From the NCBI GenBank assembly GCA_037444185.1, contig JBBIMW010000007.1, positions 11,957 through 75,956 of the forward strand: a DNA stretch of 64,000 nt. Reading direction: 5' to 3'. Below are positions 16,812 to 26,072 of the stretch, one piece after another; within the stretch, counting starts at the first letter, position 1; every line of letters begins with the position of its first letter. The notes under the pieces are model-generated. The model did no database searches. It was not told the DNA's origin and was given only the letters and a program-made list of their open reading frames with translations. Source of the DNA: JAILZP01 sp037444185. Its GTDB lineage: Bacteria; Bacillota; Desulfotomaculia; Desulfotomaculales; Desulfocucumaceae. Both the position numbers and the translations under genes were made by a program.

Positions 16812-17681
16812 GTGAATTGTAAAGCCGTTGCCGGCCATGTAATCAAGCTGCTCGGCGCTTTGGGGGTTGGCCTGGTGATAAAGAATTTTGTCAATCTGAT
16901 GCGCAGATATTCCGAAAAGGAGGCAAATACAGAGGCAAACACAAATGAGGAGGCATTGAGGGCCAGGATCGACCCCGCACGTATGCCGCGTCACGTGGCC
17001 ATAATAATGGACGGTAATGGCAGGTGGGCCCGGCGCAGAGGAATGCCCAGGTCCTTGGGGCACAGGGCGGGGGTGGATTCTCTCCGGGATGTGGTCAGGG
17101 CCAGCTCCGATGTGGGGCTGAAGGTGCTTACGGTGTATGCCTTTTCGACGGAAAATTGGAAGCGGCCCCAGGAAGAGATTGACGTCCTGATGGATCTGCT
17201 GGTTGAGTACCTGCATAAAGAAATAGAGGAATTATGTGCCAACAACGTTAAGATAAGGGCCATCGGCAGGATAGAGGAGCTGCCCGCCCATGCCCGCAGG
17301 GCTGTGTCGGTGGCCTGCGAAAGAACCGGGGACTGCCGGGGGCTTAATCTAAACATAGCCCTGAATTATGGCGGAAGGACCGAGCTGGTGGATGCAGTCA
17401 GGAAGATTTCAGCCAAAGTGGTTGGAAATGAACTTTCTCCGGATGAAATAGACCAGGAGGTCATTGCCCGGCATCTGTACACCGCCGGGCAGCCCGACCC
17501 GGATTTATTGATCCGTCCCTCCGGAGACTACAGGGTGAGCAATTTTTTATTGTGGCAGCTGGCATATACCGAATTTTGGCTGACCGACCTTATGTGGCCG
17601 GATTTTAAGAGAATTCACCTGTTGCAGGCCCTGGTGGATTATCAAAGGCGCCATCGCAGGTATGGGGGATTAAAAGAGTAG
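16812..17681 (+). CDS. uppS: Undecaprenyl diphosphate synthase (cis-prenyltransferase)
   Basis: Makes the C55 lipid carrier for cell-wall synthesis. Catalytic Asp67 sits in HVAIIMDGNGRWARRR, followed by GHRAGVDSLRDVV, YAFSTENWKRP, LNYGGRTEL and the C-terminal DLLIRPSGDYRVSNFLLWQLAYTE. The 289-residue frame from GTG 16812 carries about 40 residues more than usual before the catalytic core; this extension has a hydrophobic stretch (IKLLGALGVGLVIKNFVNLM) that might associate with the membrane. A later start (ATG 16899) would give a standard-length protein, so the start is unsettled. It begins an operon with cdsA and dxr. Confidence 0.95.
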   Translation: MNCKAVAGHVIKLLGALGVGLVIKNFVNLMRRYSEKEANTEANTNEEALRARIDPARMPRHVAIIMDGNGRWARRRGMPRSLGHRAGVDSLRDVVRASSDVGLKVLTVYAFSTENWKRPQEEIDVLMDLLVEYLHKEIEELCANNVKIRAIGRIEELPAHARRAVSVACERTGDCRGLNLNIALNYGGRTELVDAVRKISAKVVGNELSPDEIDQEVIARHLYTAGQPDPDLLIRPSGDYRVSNFLLWQLAYTEFWLTDLMWPDFKRIHLLQALVDYQRRHRRYGGLKE

Positions 17682-17699
17682 TGGGCTGGTGAAAATTTT

Positions 17700-18485
17700 T
17701 TGTTCCGTAAAAGGTTATTGAGTGCCGCGGCAGGTGTCCCGCTGCTGCTCCTGGCGGTCTGGCACGGCGGGTGGGCGCACTTTGTTTTGACAGTACTGAT
17801 TATGTTGCTGGCTGTCATTGAGTGGAGCAAATTGTTCGTCAGAATGAACTCCAAGCCCCCCCTGGCGGCCATGATGGCCGGAGTTCTGGCCTTGGCGTCA
17901 AGCGCCCACCTGGGCGGGGCGGGGGCCTTCGGGGCGGCCGTCACCCCGGTGGTATTGATGATGCTGCTTATAGGGGTTTTCCGGCATCCCTGCGTCACTC
18001 CGGGGGATGTGGCCGCAGCCCTGGCCGGAACACTTTACGTGGGACTGTTGGTTTATTTTTATCTGATCAGGACATTGGACGGGGGGGGCCTTTGGATATT
18101 GTTCCTGCTGGCCTGCACCTGGACAGGGGATACCATGGCGTACCTTGTCGGTAAGAAATTGGGAAGAATTAAGCTGGCCCCATTACTTAGCCCCGGGAAA
18201 ACCCTGGAGGGCGCCCTGGGCGGGCTGGTGGGCAGTGTAACAGCGGCTGTTGTGGTTTACGCCTTTAATCCTGTGCTGCCGCTGTCCCTGACAGTGTTGT
18301 TGGGTCTCATTATCGGCATTTCCGGGCTTTTGGGAGATCTTTTTGAGTCGAGTTTGAAAAGGACTGCGGGCATAAAGGATGCCGGCGGTGTGATTCCCGG
18401 ACACGGCGGGGTGCTGGACCGTTTTGACAGCCTGTTGTTTGCCGCGCCGGCCGCTTATTATTCAATTCTGGCATTTGGCGGATGA
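17700..18485 (+). CDS. cdsA: Phosphatidate cytidylyltransferase
   Basis: Makes CDP-diacylglycerol, the precursor of phosphatidylglycerol (pgsA is at 42.4 kb). The 261-residue membrane protein has about seven hydrophobic segments and the CdsA signature near the C-terminus: GDLFESSLKRTAGIKDAGGV, then IPGHGGVLDRFDSLLF. TTG start at 17700, 18 bp after uppS. Confidence 0.95.
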   Translation: MFRKRLLSAAAGVPLLLLAVWHGGWAHFVLTVLIMLLAVIEWSKLFVRMNSKPPLAAMMAGVLALASSAHLGGAGAFGAAVTPVVLMMLLIGVFRHPCVTPGDVAAALAGTLYVGLLVYFYLIRTLDGGGLWILFLLACTWTGDTMAYLVGKKLGRIKLAPLLSPGKTLEGALGGLVGSVTAAVVVYAFNPVLPLSLTVLLGLIIGISGLLGDLFESSLKRTAGIKDAGGVIPGHGGVLDRFDSLLFAAPAAYYSILAFGG

Positions 18486-18492
18486 TTTACTC

Positions 18493-19563
18493 ATGAACAG
18501 ATATATACAAATTATTGCCCTGGTGGCGGCTTCCTTGATACTGGTATATTTTTCGGCGGTATATTTTGTGCCGGAAATAGTTGTGGTTGCCGGCAAGCTG
18601 TTTGTCATAACGCTGCCGTTTATTGTCGCCGGGCTACTGGCCCTGCTGATGGAGCCCGTGATAGTGTGGGTCATGGCCAGGGCCCGGATTAGCCGCCCCC
18701 TGGCGGTGGGTCTCACCATGCTTACTTTTTTCAGCGCCCTGGGACTTCTGCTGGTGCTGGCGGTCTTCAGGCTGGCCAGGGAGCTGGTGGATCTGTCCGT
18801 TTCTCTTCCCAAATACGTTAAGCCGGTTCAGGAATTCATCGTCCACACCTTTGAGCGCAGCAAGATACTGTATTTCAGTCTGCCCAGGGAAGTAACCGGG
18901 CGCATCAGTGAAAGCCTGGGCACCATCAGCGGCACCCTTTCCGACCTGGCCGCCTCCCTTGCCCATTTCATCGTCAATTTCGCCTCGGCGCTGCCGGGGG
19001 CCGTGCTGGGCATCATTGTTGTATTTATCGCCACTTATTTTTTCAGCCGTGACCGCAGATTGATTGTCGGTTTCTGGGTCAACCTCATACCGGGCCCATG
19101 GGGCGAAAAGAGCCTGGGCATAGTCAGAGAAATAGCCCACGCCTTTCTCAGCTATGTGCGGGCCCAGACGGTGCTGGTGTCCCTTACCACTGTGCAGGCC
19201 ATTGTGGGATTATATATAATCGGGGCAAAATACGCCCTTACGGTGGGTGTCCTGATTGGAATACTGGATATGATTCCGGTGCTGGGTCCGGCCACGTTAA
19301 TCATACCTTGGGCCGTATGGAGTTTTATTACGGGAAATGTGGCCTTGGGCATCAAACTGCTGATTCTGCTGCTGTTTATCTGGATAGTCAGGCAGGTGCT
19401 GGAGGCGAGGGTGGTGGCCGCCAACCTGGGGCTGCACCCCCTGGCGGTGCTGGCGGCCATGTACATTGGACTGAAGGTTATCGGAGTGGCGGGACTGATT
19501 TTCGGGCCGGTGCTGCTGATTGCGGTGCAGGCCATCTATAAGGCAGTAAGACATGAGAAGTGA
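18493..19563 (+). CDS. AI-2E/UPF0118-family membrane permease (YtvI-like)
   Basis: A 356-residue polytopic membrane protein of the AI-2 exporter (PerM/YtvI) family. It has paired N-terminal helices, a soluble central segment (residues about 85-165), then the typical GVLIGILDMIPVLGPATLIIPWAVW motif and C-terminal helices. YtvI members are often linked to sporulation in Firmicutes; the substrate is unknown. ATG at 18493, 8 bp after cdsA and 10 bp before dxr, so it belongs to this operon. Confidence 0.85.
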   Translation: MNRYIQIIALVAASLILVYFSAVYFVPEIVVVAGKLFVITLPFIVAGLLALLMEPVIVWVMARARISRPLAVGLTMLTFFSALGLLLVLAVFRLARELVDLSVSLPKYVKPVQEFIVHTFERSKILYFSLPREVTGRISESLGTISGTLSDLAASLAHFIVNFASALPGAVLGIIVVFIATYFFSRDRRLIVGFWVNLIPGPWGEKSLGIVREIAHAFLSYVRAQTVLVSLTTVQAIVGLYIIGAKYALTVGVLIGILDMIPVLGPATLIIPWAVWSFITGNVALGIKLLILLLFIWIVRQVLEARVVAANLGLHPLAVLAAMYIGLKVIGVAGLIFGPVLLIAVQAIYKAVRHEK

Positions 19564-19572
19564 GGGTGTTTT

Positions 19573-20730
19573 TTGACAAAGGGTCTTTCAATATTGGGAA
19601 GCACCGGGTCCATAGGGCGCCAGGCCCTGGAAGTGGTGGACATGCTGAAGGGGCGGTTTTCCGTAGAGGGGCTTTCCGCCGGCCGGAATATAAAAGTCCT
19701 CCGGGAGCAGATTATAAAATACAGGCCCCGGGTGGTTTCGGTCCATTCCCGGGACGATGCCAGGGATCTGTCCTGGGAATTGGGCCCGGCGGGCCCGGAG
19801 ATCCTTTGGGGGCCGGAAGGAATGTCGGCCGTGGCCACCTGCCCGGAGGCGGGCCTGGTAATTACGGCGGTGACCGGCGCCTCCGGCCTGGTGCCCACGG
19901 TGGAAGCCATCAAGGCGGGCAAGGACATTGCCCTGGCCAACAAGGAAACATTGGTGGCGGCCGGCTTTTTGGTGATGGATCTGGCGGAAAGGCACGGAGT
20001 GAAAATACTGCCGGTGGACAGCGAGCACTCGGCGGTGTGGCAGTGCCTGCAGGGAACCCGGCCGGAAGAGGTTGGCAGCATCATCCTGACCGCTTCGGGG
20101 GGACCCTTCCGTGTAAAGCCGGAAGATCTCGGCCGGGTTACGGTGTCTATGGCCCTGGCCCACCCGAACTGGAGCATGGGGCCCAAAATTACTGTGGATT
20201 CCGCCACGATGATGAACAAGGGTCTGGAGGTCATAGAAGCCCGGTGGCTGTTCGGCTTGGATTATGACAGGATCAGGGTTGTGGTGCACCCCCAGAGTAT
20301 AATCCATTCCATGGTGGAGTTTGTGGACGGCTCTGTGCTGGCCCAGCTGGGACTGCCGGACATGAAGCTGCCCATCCAGTACGCCCTCACCTACCCCCGG
20401 AGGCTTCCGGCCGGGCCGGCCGGGCCGGACTGGTGCAGGCTGAAGGAATTGACCTTCGAGGCGGTGGACTCCGGACGCTTTCCTCTGCTGGGCCTGGCTT
20501 ACCAGGCGGGCAGGTGCGGCGGCACGGCGCCGGCGGTGATGAATGCCGCCAACGAGGTGGCCGTGGAATGTTTCTTGGGCGGAAAAATCAGTTTTTTAGC
20601 CATCCACCGGGTTGTGGAAAGTGTGCTTGGCGGCCACAATGTCATTCACCGGCCGGATTTGGAAGACATTCTGGAGGCCGGCCGGCGGGCCCGGGAGGAG
20701 GCCCGCCGGCTGGTGGAAAAGTATGTGTAG
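19573..20730 (+). CDS. dxr: 1-deoxy-D-xylulose 5-phosphate reductoisomerase
   Basis: Second step of the MEP isoprenoid pathway. The 385-residue protein begins with NADPH-binding LGSTGSIGRQ (residues 8-17) and contains ALANKETLVAAG, the metal/substrate motif LPVDSEHSAVWQCL, ASGGPFR and SMGPKITVDSATMMNKGLE. Its lipid product feeds uppS in the same operon; ispG, a later step, is two genes on. TTG start. Confidence 0.97.
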   Translation: MTKGLSILGSTGSIGRQALEVVDMLKGRFSVEGLSAGRNIKVLREQIIKYRPRVVSVHSRDDARDLSWELGPAGPEILWGPEGMSAVATCPEAGLVITAVTGASGLVPTVEAIKAGKDIALANKETLVAAGFLVMDLAERHGVKILPVDSEHSAVWQCLQGTRPEEVGSIILTASGGPFRVKPEDLGRVTVSMALAHPNWSMGPKITVDSATMMNKGLEVIEARWLFGLDYDRIRVVVHPQSIIHSMVEFVDGSVLAQLGLPDMKLPIQYALTYPRRLPAGPAGPDWCRLKELTFEAVDSGRFPLLGLAYQAGRCGGTAPAVMNAANEVAVECFLGGKISFLAIHRVVESVLGGHNVIHRPDLEDILEAGRRAREEARRLVEKYV

Positions 20731-20772
20731 CTATTGAAAAAACATGAACGTTAATATAAAAAAGGTGATTTA

Positions 20773-21801
20773 ATGGACACTTTCCTGGCCTCTGTGATTG
20801 TTTTCGGACTCCTGATATTCTTTCACGAGCTTGGACATTTTATGGTGGCCAAGCTGGTGGGCATCAAGGTGCAGGAATTCAGCCTGGGATTCGGTCCCAA
20901 ACTGCTGTCCCTCCCCCGGGGAGAGACTACATACAGTCTCAGGGCTTTTCCGCTGGGAGGATTTGTCCGCATGGCCGGCATGGATCCCGACGAGGAGAAG
21001 GATGCTGATGAAGAAAGGGGCTTTAACAGGAAAACCGTCGGACAGAGGATTAGTGTCATTATCGCCGGGCCGGTTATGAATTTTGTCTTGGCTATAATGC
21101 TGTTGGCCGTGATCTTTATGTTTTACGGGATGCCCGACATGCCCACCAACAGGGTGCAGGAGCTGCTGCCGGGCAGGCCCGCCGAAGCGGCCGGCATCCG
21201 GCCCGGGGACGTGATTGTGGAGATTGACGGAAAAAAGGTGGATACTTGGGAGCAGCTCAGCAAAACGGTGGCCGCCAGTCCGGAACGCCAATTGAATATG
21301 GTGGTGGAGCGGGGCGGGGACAGTCTGACCTTTAAAGTAACCCCTTACCGGGATGACCGGGGGCTGGGTAAAATAGGCATCCAGCCCGCACCCAAGAAGG
21401 CCGGACCTTTGGAGGCCCTGGTCTCGGGCGGGAAGTACACGGCCATGTTAACTTACAAGATACTGGAGTATCTCGGCCGGGGGATTACCCGCCAGGTGCC
21501 CCTGGAGCTGGGCGGGCCGGTGCGTATCGTGGCCACCATTAACGAGGCGGTGCAAAGCACCAGCTGGTTCATCAACCTGATGAGCCTTTCGGCGTTTCTG
21601 TCCATAAGTCTGGGGCTGTTCAACCTGTTTCCGATACCGGCCCTGGACGGCAGCCGGATAATGTTTTTATTGCTGGAGAAAATCCGCGGCAGGCCGGTGG
21701 AGCCCAGGCGGGAGAATTTCATCCATATGGTGGGATTCGGGTTGTTGATACTGCTGATCGTGGTTATAACCTATAACGATATACTGCATCTCATCATGTA
21801 G
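20773..21801 (+). CDS. rseP: Intramembrane site-2 zinc metalloprotease (RseP/RasP)
   Basis: Cuts transmembrane anti-sigma factors and signal-peptide remnants. Metal ligands are in HELGH at residues 18-22 within the first membrane segment; the third ligand is in NLFPIPALDGSR near the C-terminus. A PDZ domain (about 120-190; GRPAEAAGIRPGDVIVEIDG) sits between. The 342-residue length is normal for the short Gram-positive form with one PDZ domain. ATG with SD AAAGGTGA. Confidence 0.95.
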   Translation: MDTFLASVIVFGLLIFFHELGHFMVAKLVGIKVQEFSLGFGPKLLSLPRGETTYSLRAFPLGGFVRMAGMDPDEEKDADEERGFNRKTVGQRISVIIAGPVMNFVLAIMLLAVIFMFYGMPDMPTNRVQELLPGRPAEAAGIRPGDVIVEIDGKKVDTWEQLSKTVAASPERQLNMVVERGGDSLTFKVTPYRDDRGLGKIGIQPAPKKAGPLEALVSGGKYTAMLTYKILEYLGRGITRQVPLELGGPVRIVATINEAVQSTSWFINLMSLSAFLSISLGLFNLFPIPALDGSRIMFLLLEKIRGRPVEPRRENFIHMVGFGLLILLIVVITYNDILHLIM

Positions 21802-21820
21802 AATAAAGGGGTATTTTAAA

Positions 21821-22927
21821 ATGCACAGGCTGACAACCCGTCCCGTCATGGTGGGCAGTGTGCCGGTGGGAGGAGGGGCGCCGGTATCGGTGCAGTCCAT
21901 GACCAACACAGACACCCGGGACGCGGCTGCCACGGCGGCGCAAATAAACGGATTGGCGGCGGCGGGATGTGAAATAGTGAGGGTGGCGGTTCCGGACATG
22001 GAAGCGGCCGGAGCCTTGGGGGCCATAAAGGAGAGGATAAGCATCCCCCTGATTGCGGACATACATTTTGATTACCGCCTGGCCCTTGAGGCTGTGAAGG
22101 CCGGTGTGGACGGCCTGAGAATAAATCCGGGCAACATCGGGGGCCAGGAAAAGGTGGGGCTGGTGGTGGATGCCTGCAGGGAAAGGCAGATTCCCATTAG
22201 AATAGGGGTCAACGCCGGGTCCCTGGAAAGGGATCTGCTGGAGAAACACGGCGGCCCCACCGCCGGGGCCATGGTGGAAAGCGCCCTGCGCCATATTAAT
22301 ATGCTGGAGGAGTTGAACTTCAGGGAAATAAAGATCTCCCTGAAGGCCTCCGATGTGCCCCTGACCATAGAGGCGTACCGTCTTATGGCCGGGAAGGCGA
22401 ATTATCCCCTCCACGTGGGTGTGACTGAAGCAGGCACCCTGCGTGGGGGGACAATTAAGTCGGCCGTGGGCATCGGAACACTGCTGGCCATGGGAATAGG
22501 CGACACCATAAGAGTGTCCCTGACCGGGCATCCGCTGCACGAGGTGGGGGTGGGCTGGGAAATATTAAAGGCCCTGGGATTAAGGCGGCGGGGAGTGGAA
22601 CTGATTTCGTGCCCCACCTGCGGCAGAACCCAGGTGGACATCATCTCCCTGGCCAACAGGCTGGAAGAACTGCTGGCCCAGGTGGACAAACCTTTGAAGG
22701 TGGCCGTCATGGGCTGTGTGGTGAACGGCCCCGGGGAGGCCCGCCATGCCGACGTCGGCATGGCGGGAGGCAGGGGAGAGGGGCTGATTTTCCGTAAGGG
22801 CCGGGTGCTGCGCAAAGTTCCCGAGGACCGCCTGCTGGACGAACTGGTGCGGGAGGTTTACGGCCTTATTAATGAGGAGTCTTCTACCGGAGAGGAGAAT
22901 GCGCTGTGTTGGTCTCACAGCTTTTAA
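21821..22927 (+). CDS. ispG: 4-hydroxy-3-methylbut-2-en-1-yl diphosphate synthase (flavodoxin/ferredoxin)
   Basis: Sixth step of the MEP pathway, a [4Fe-4S] enzyme. The 368-residue protein has the TIM-barrel start VQSMTNTDTRD and LRINPGNIGG. Cluster ligands C264 and C267 are in SCPTCGRTQVD, with C299 and E306 in GCVVNGPGE. The electron donor is not in the window apart from a degenerate ferredoxin-like ORF at 16.6 kb. ATG 20 bp after rseP; the stop overlaps the proS start by 22 bp. Confidence 0.97.
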   Translation: MHRLTTRPVMVGSVPVGGGAPVSVQSMTNTDTRDAAATAAQINGLAAAGCEIVRVAVPDMEAAGALGAIKERISIPLIADIHFDYRLALEAVKAGVDGLRINPGNIGGQEKVGLVVDACRERQIPIRIGVNAGSLERDLLEKHGGPTAGAMVESALRHINMLEELNFREIKISLKASDVPLTIEAYRLMAGKANYPLHVGVTEAGTLRGGTIKSAVGIGTLLAMGIGDTIRVSLTGHPLHEVGVGWEILKALGLRRRGVELISCPTCGRTQVDIISLANRLEELLAQVDKPLKVAVMGCVVNGPGEARHADVGMAGGRGEGLIFRKGRVLRKVPEDRLLDELVREVYGLINEESSTGEENALCWSHSF

Positions 22928-24630
22928 TGCCCACCCTGCGGGAAACACCGGCCGAGGCCGAGGTGATCAGCCACCGGCTGATGGTCCGGGCGGGCTACAT
23001 CAGGAAGGCGGCGGCCGGGGTATACACCTTTATGCCTTTGGCCTGGCGGGTGATTAAAAAAATAGAGGCCATTGTACGGGAGGAAATGGACCGGCAGGGC
23101 GGGCAGGAGATAATGATGCCCATTATACAGCCGGCCGAACTATGGCAGGAGTCGGGGCGCTGGGACGTGTACGGCGCCGAGCTGTTCCGCTTGAAGGACA
23201 GGCATGGCAGGGACTTTTGCCTGGGCCCCACCCACGAGGAAATAATTACCACCCTAGTGAGGGGGGAGGTCGGTTCCTACAAGCAGCTTCCGCTGCTGCT
23301 GTATCAGATTCAGTTCAAGTACCGGGACGAGAGAAGGCCCCGTTTCGGCCTGATGCGGGGAAGGGAGTTTATTATGAAGGACCTTTATTCCTTCGACCGG
23401 GACCATGAAGGGCTGGATATCAGCTATCGTAAAATGTACGAGGCCTACACCAGGGTATTCAGGCGCTGCGGACTGAGATTCAGGCCGGTGGAGGCGGACC
23501 CGGGGGCCATCGGAGGTAGCGACACCCACGAATTTATGGTGCTGGCCGACTCGGGGGAGGCCTTGGTGGTGTATTGTCCCGGCATGCCTTGCGGTTATGC
23601 GGCAAATGTCGAGAGGGCGGTGAGCCCGCCGGAACCGACGGCGGGTGGTGAGCCACCCGGCCCCGTCAAGGAGGTGCCGACACCCGGCGTAAAGACGGTG
23701 GAACAGGTGGCCTCATTCTTTGGGGTTTCTCCCAGAAATGTAATCAAGACCCTCGTTTATGAAACCGAAAAGGGGCCGGTGGCGGCCCTGGTGAGGGGGG
23801 ACCGGGACGTCAACGAGATTAAGCTGAAAAAGGCGGTGGATGTGATTAGCCTGGAACTGGCCGGCCCGGAGGCGGTGGCCGGGATTACCGGGGCTGAGGC
23901 GGGTTTTGCCGGTCCGGTGGGACTGTCCGGTGTGAAGATAGTGGCCGACCAGGAGATTGACGCACTGCCCTGGGCAGTGTCCGGGGCCAACCGGGATCAT
24001 CGCCACCTGATCAATGTAAAGCCCGGAAGGGAATTTAAGCCGGATGTGGTGACCGACATAAGGCTGGTTAAGTCCGGGGATCCGTGTCCCGGCTGCGGAA
24101 GGCCTATGGTGGAGGCCAGGGGCATAGAGGTGGGGCAGGTATTCAAATTGGGGGAAAAGTACAGCAAGGTGCATGGCGCCACCTTCCTGGACCGGGACGG
24201 CCGGGAAAAGCATTTTGTGATGGGCTGTTACGGCATCGGGGTAACCAGAACCATGGCCGCTGCCATAGAGCAGAACCACGACGGGGACGGAATTATCTGG
24301 CCGGCGGCCATTGCCCCCTTCCATGTGATAGTGGTGCCGGTGAGTGCCAGGGATAGCGGACAGGCCGGCATGGCCCGGAGGATTTACCGGGCGCTGCTGG
24401 ACGCCGGTGTCGAGGCGGTGCTGGATGACAGGGACGAAAGGCCCGGTGTCAAGTTCAAGGACGCGGATCTGGTGGGATACCCTCTTCGTGTGACCGTGGG
24501 GTCAAAGGCAGTGGCTTCCGGCGAGGTGGAACTGCGACTGCGGCGGGACGGGAGCGTGCTGGCGGTGCCGGAGGGAGAACTGGCCGGCAAAGTTGTACAA
24601 TTATTGGGTAATGACCAGGGGAATGATTGA
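22906..24630 (+). CDS. proS: Prolyl-tRNA synthetase (bacterial type with editing domain)
   Basis: Charges tRNA-Pro. The 574-residue class II synthetase shows motif 1 (MMPIIQPAELWQESGRW), motif 2 (YRDERRPRFGLMRGREFIMKDLYSFD), the INS editing domain between about 240 and 400 (VASFFGVSPRNVIKTLVYE... ANRDHRHLINV), motif 3 (GCYGIGVTRTMAAAIEQNHD) and an anticodon-binding domain. GTG start inside the ispG 3' end. polC, which follows proS in Bacillus, is absent here. Confidence 0.97.
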   Translation: MLVSQLLMPTLRETPAEAEVISHRLMVRAGYIRKAAAGVYTFMPLAWRVIKKIEAIVREEMDRQGGQEIMMPIIQPAELWQESGRWDVYGAELFRLKDRHGRDFCLGPTHEEIITTLVRGEVGSYKQLPLLLYQIQFKYRDERRPRFGLMRGREFIMKDLYSFDRDHEGLDISYRKMYEAYTRVFRRCGLRFRPVEADPGAIGGSDTHEFMVLADSGEALVVYCPGMPCGYAANVERAVSPPEPTAGGEPPGPVKEVPTPGVKTVEQVASFFGVSPRNVIKTLVYETEKGPVAALVRGDRDVNEIKLKKAVDVISLELAGPEAVAGITGAEAGFAGPVGLSGVKIVADQEIDALPWAVSGANRDHRHLINVKPGREFKPDVVTDIRLVKSGDPCPGCGRPMVEARGIEVGQVFKLGEKYSKVHGATFLDRDGREKHFVMGCYGIGVTRTMAAAIEQNHDGDGIIWPAAIAPFHVIVVPVSARDSGQAGMARRIYRALLDAGVEAVLDDRDERPGVKFKDADLVGYPLRVTVGSKAVASGEVELRLRRDGSVLAVPEGELAGKVVQLLGNDQGND

Positions 24631-25790
24631 TGTCGGGTGCCGGCAAAAATTTCGTCATCCTGTCCGTCAGCGCCGGTTCCGGTCATATGCGGGCCGCTGC
24701 GGCCATCCGGTCGGCGCTGCTGGAGGCGGACCCGGGGTGCGGGGCAATTGTGCTGGACACTTTCAAGTATACCAGCCCCCTGTTGGAAAGGCTGATATTG
24801 GGCGCCTACATGGAGATGCTCAAATTCACCCCGGCCGTTTACGGCTATCTGTACAGCCGTTCGGAAAAGGGACGGCCCCTTTCAGGCTTTGCCAAGGCCG
24901 AATTCAACAAACTGCTGAGCAGGTTTTCAGCCGGGAGACTTTTGGATTTTATCAGCCGGTACAATCCCGGGGCGGTTATCTGTACACATCCTTTCCCATT
25001 GGGTGTACTTTCCGCCATACGTTCCCGCATGGAACCGCGGCTCCTTACAGTGGGGGTTGTCACGGATTTCATCATACATCCGTACTGGGTATTTCCGGAG
25101 GTGGATCTGTATTTGGTGGGGGCGGAAAAACTGGCCGCAGACCTGGCCGGGTACGGCATCCCCCCGGAAAGGATATGTGTCACCGGCATCCCCATTGATC
25201 CGGTTTTCGCCAATCCGGAGAGCCGGGATGGGGTGTTGGCCCATTGCGGTATGAACCCGGGTTTGCCCACCATTCTCGTCATGGGAGGGGGCCTTGGCCT
25301 GGGGCCTCTGGCAGAGTCCGCATACGCCCTGGGGGCCATCGGCGACCCGTGCCAGATTATTGTAGTGACCGGCAACAATGCTCACTTAAAGGAAAAAATA
25401 TCGCAAATGACATCCGGCCTGCCGAACCGGGTATGCGTGCTGGGTTATGTGGACAGCATTTATTTACTGATGTCCGCTTCGGATATCATGGTGAGCAAGG
25501 CGGGGGGCCTCTCCTGCGCCGAGGCCCTGGCCAAGGGATTGCCGCTGTTCATACTGGATCCACTGCCGGGCCAGGAGGAAAGGAACAGCCGGTTTTTGAC
25601 CTCCGAGGGGGCGGCGGTGGAGGTGTCCGGTGTCCCCGATCTGGTGGAGAAGATTGTAACGTGTCTGCGAAATCCGGAGAGACTGAGGGAAATGTCCCGG
25701 GCGGCGGTCCGGATAGGCAGGCCGGACGCGGCTAAAGCAGCCGCGGGGCTGATCAGTGGGATGGTGGAAAATTGCCTGGACACTAAATAA
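24630..25790 (+). CDS. MGDG synthase/UgtP-family processive lipid glycosyltransferase
   Basis: A 386-residue GT-B enzyme. The N-terminal half has VSAGSGHMRAAAAIRSAL and the long Tyr-rich region of MGDG synthases; the C-terminal half has ILVMGGGLGLGP, then VLGYVDSIYLLMSASDIMVSKAGGLSCAEALAKGLP, the UDP-sugar site. Family members transfer glucose or galactose to diacylglycerol; MurG is a more distant relative and lacks this N-terminal motif. ATG overlaps the proS stop (TGATG), indicating coupling. It occupies the slot between proS and rimP. Confidence 0.88.
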   Translation: MSGAGKNFVILSVSAGSGHMRAAAAIRSALLEADPGCGAIVLDTFKYTSPLLERLILGAYMEMLKFTPAVYGYLYSRSEKGRPLSGFAKAEFNKLLSRFSAGRLLDFISRYNPGAVICTHPFPLGVLSAIRSRMEPRLLTVGVVTDFIIHPYWVFPEVDLYLVGAEKLAADLAGYGIPPERICVTGIPIDPVFANPESRDGVLAHCGMNPGLPTILVMGGGLGLGPLAESAYALGAIGDPCQIIVVTGNNAHLKEKISQMTSGLPNRVCVLGYVDSIYLLMSASDIMVSKAGGLSCAEALAKGLPLFILDPLPGQEERNSRFLTSEGAAVEVSGVPDLVEKIVTCLRNPERLREMSRAAVRIGRPDAAKAAAGLISGMVENCLDTK

Positions 25791-25904
25791 AACAATAAAA
25801 AAAGGGAATGATAGATATAGAAGCGATGTTATAAGGAAGCTGTCCGGCAATGGAGCGGGGTGCTGAAAATTTCCCGGAAGATGTAAATGTTGCAGGTTTT
25901 TCAC

Positions 25905-25933
25905 TTGTCAAGGCCAGCTTGGTGTGGTATACT
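25905..25933 (+). promoter_or_regulatory. Strong sigma-A-type promoter for the rimP-nusA-infB operon
   Basis: TTGTCA (25905-25910), 17-bp spacer, TATACT (25928-25933). It gives a leader of about 130 nt before rimP. The rest of the 282-bp gap from 25791 has no gene. Confidence 0.8.
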
Positions 25934-25972
25934 AATCATGGTTTTCAGGCAGGGGCACAGATTTTTTCGAAG

Positions 25973-26004
25973 GAGTGGGGTTTTAGTTCCCACTCTTTCC
26001 TCTT
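25973..26004 (+). promoter_or_regulatory. Leader hairpin upstream of rimP (attenuator-like)
   Basis: GAGTGGG (25973-25979) and CCCACTC (25989-25995) pair perfectly across a 9-nt loop, followed by TTTCCTCTT. A similar GAGTGGG/CCCACTC hairpin is common upstream of rimP/ylxS in Firmicutes, from memory. Its place between promoter and gene suggests attenuation, perhaps by NusA; that is inference. Confidence 0.6.
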
Positions 26005-26072
26005 ATGACATGATGCCTGCTTAATTTATCAGACATGTATGGCCGGATGGCCGGCAAAAGGGAGAATGCGGT

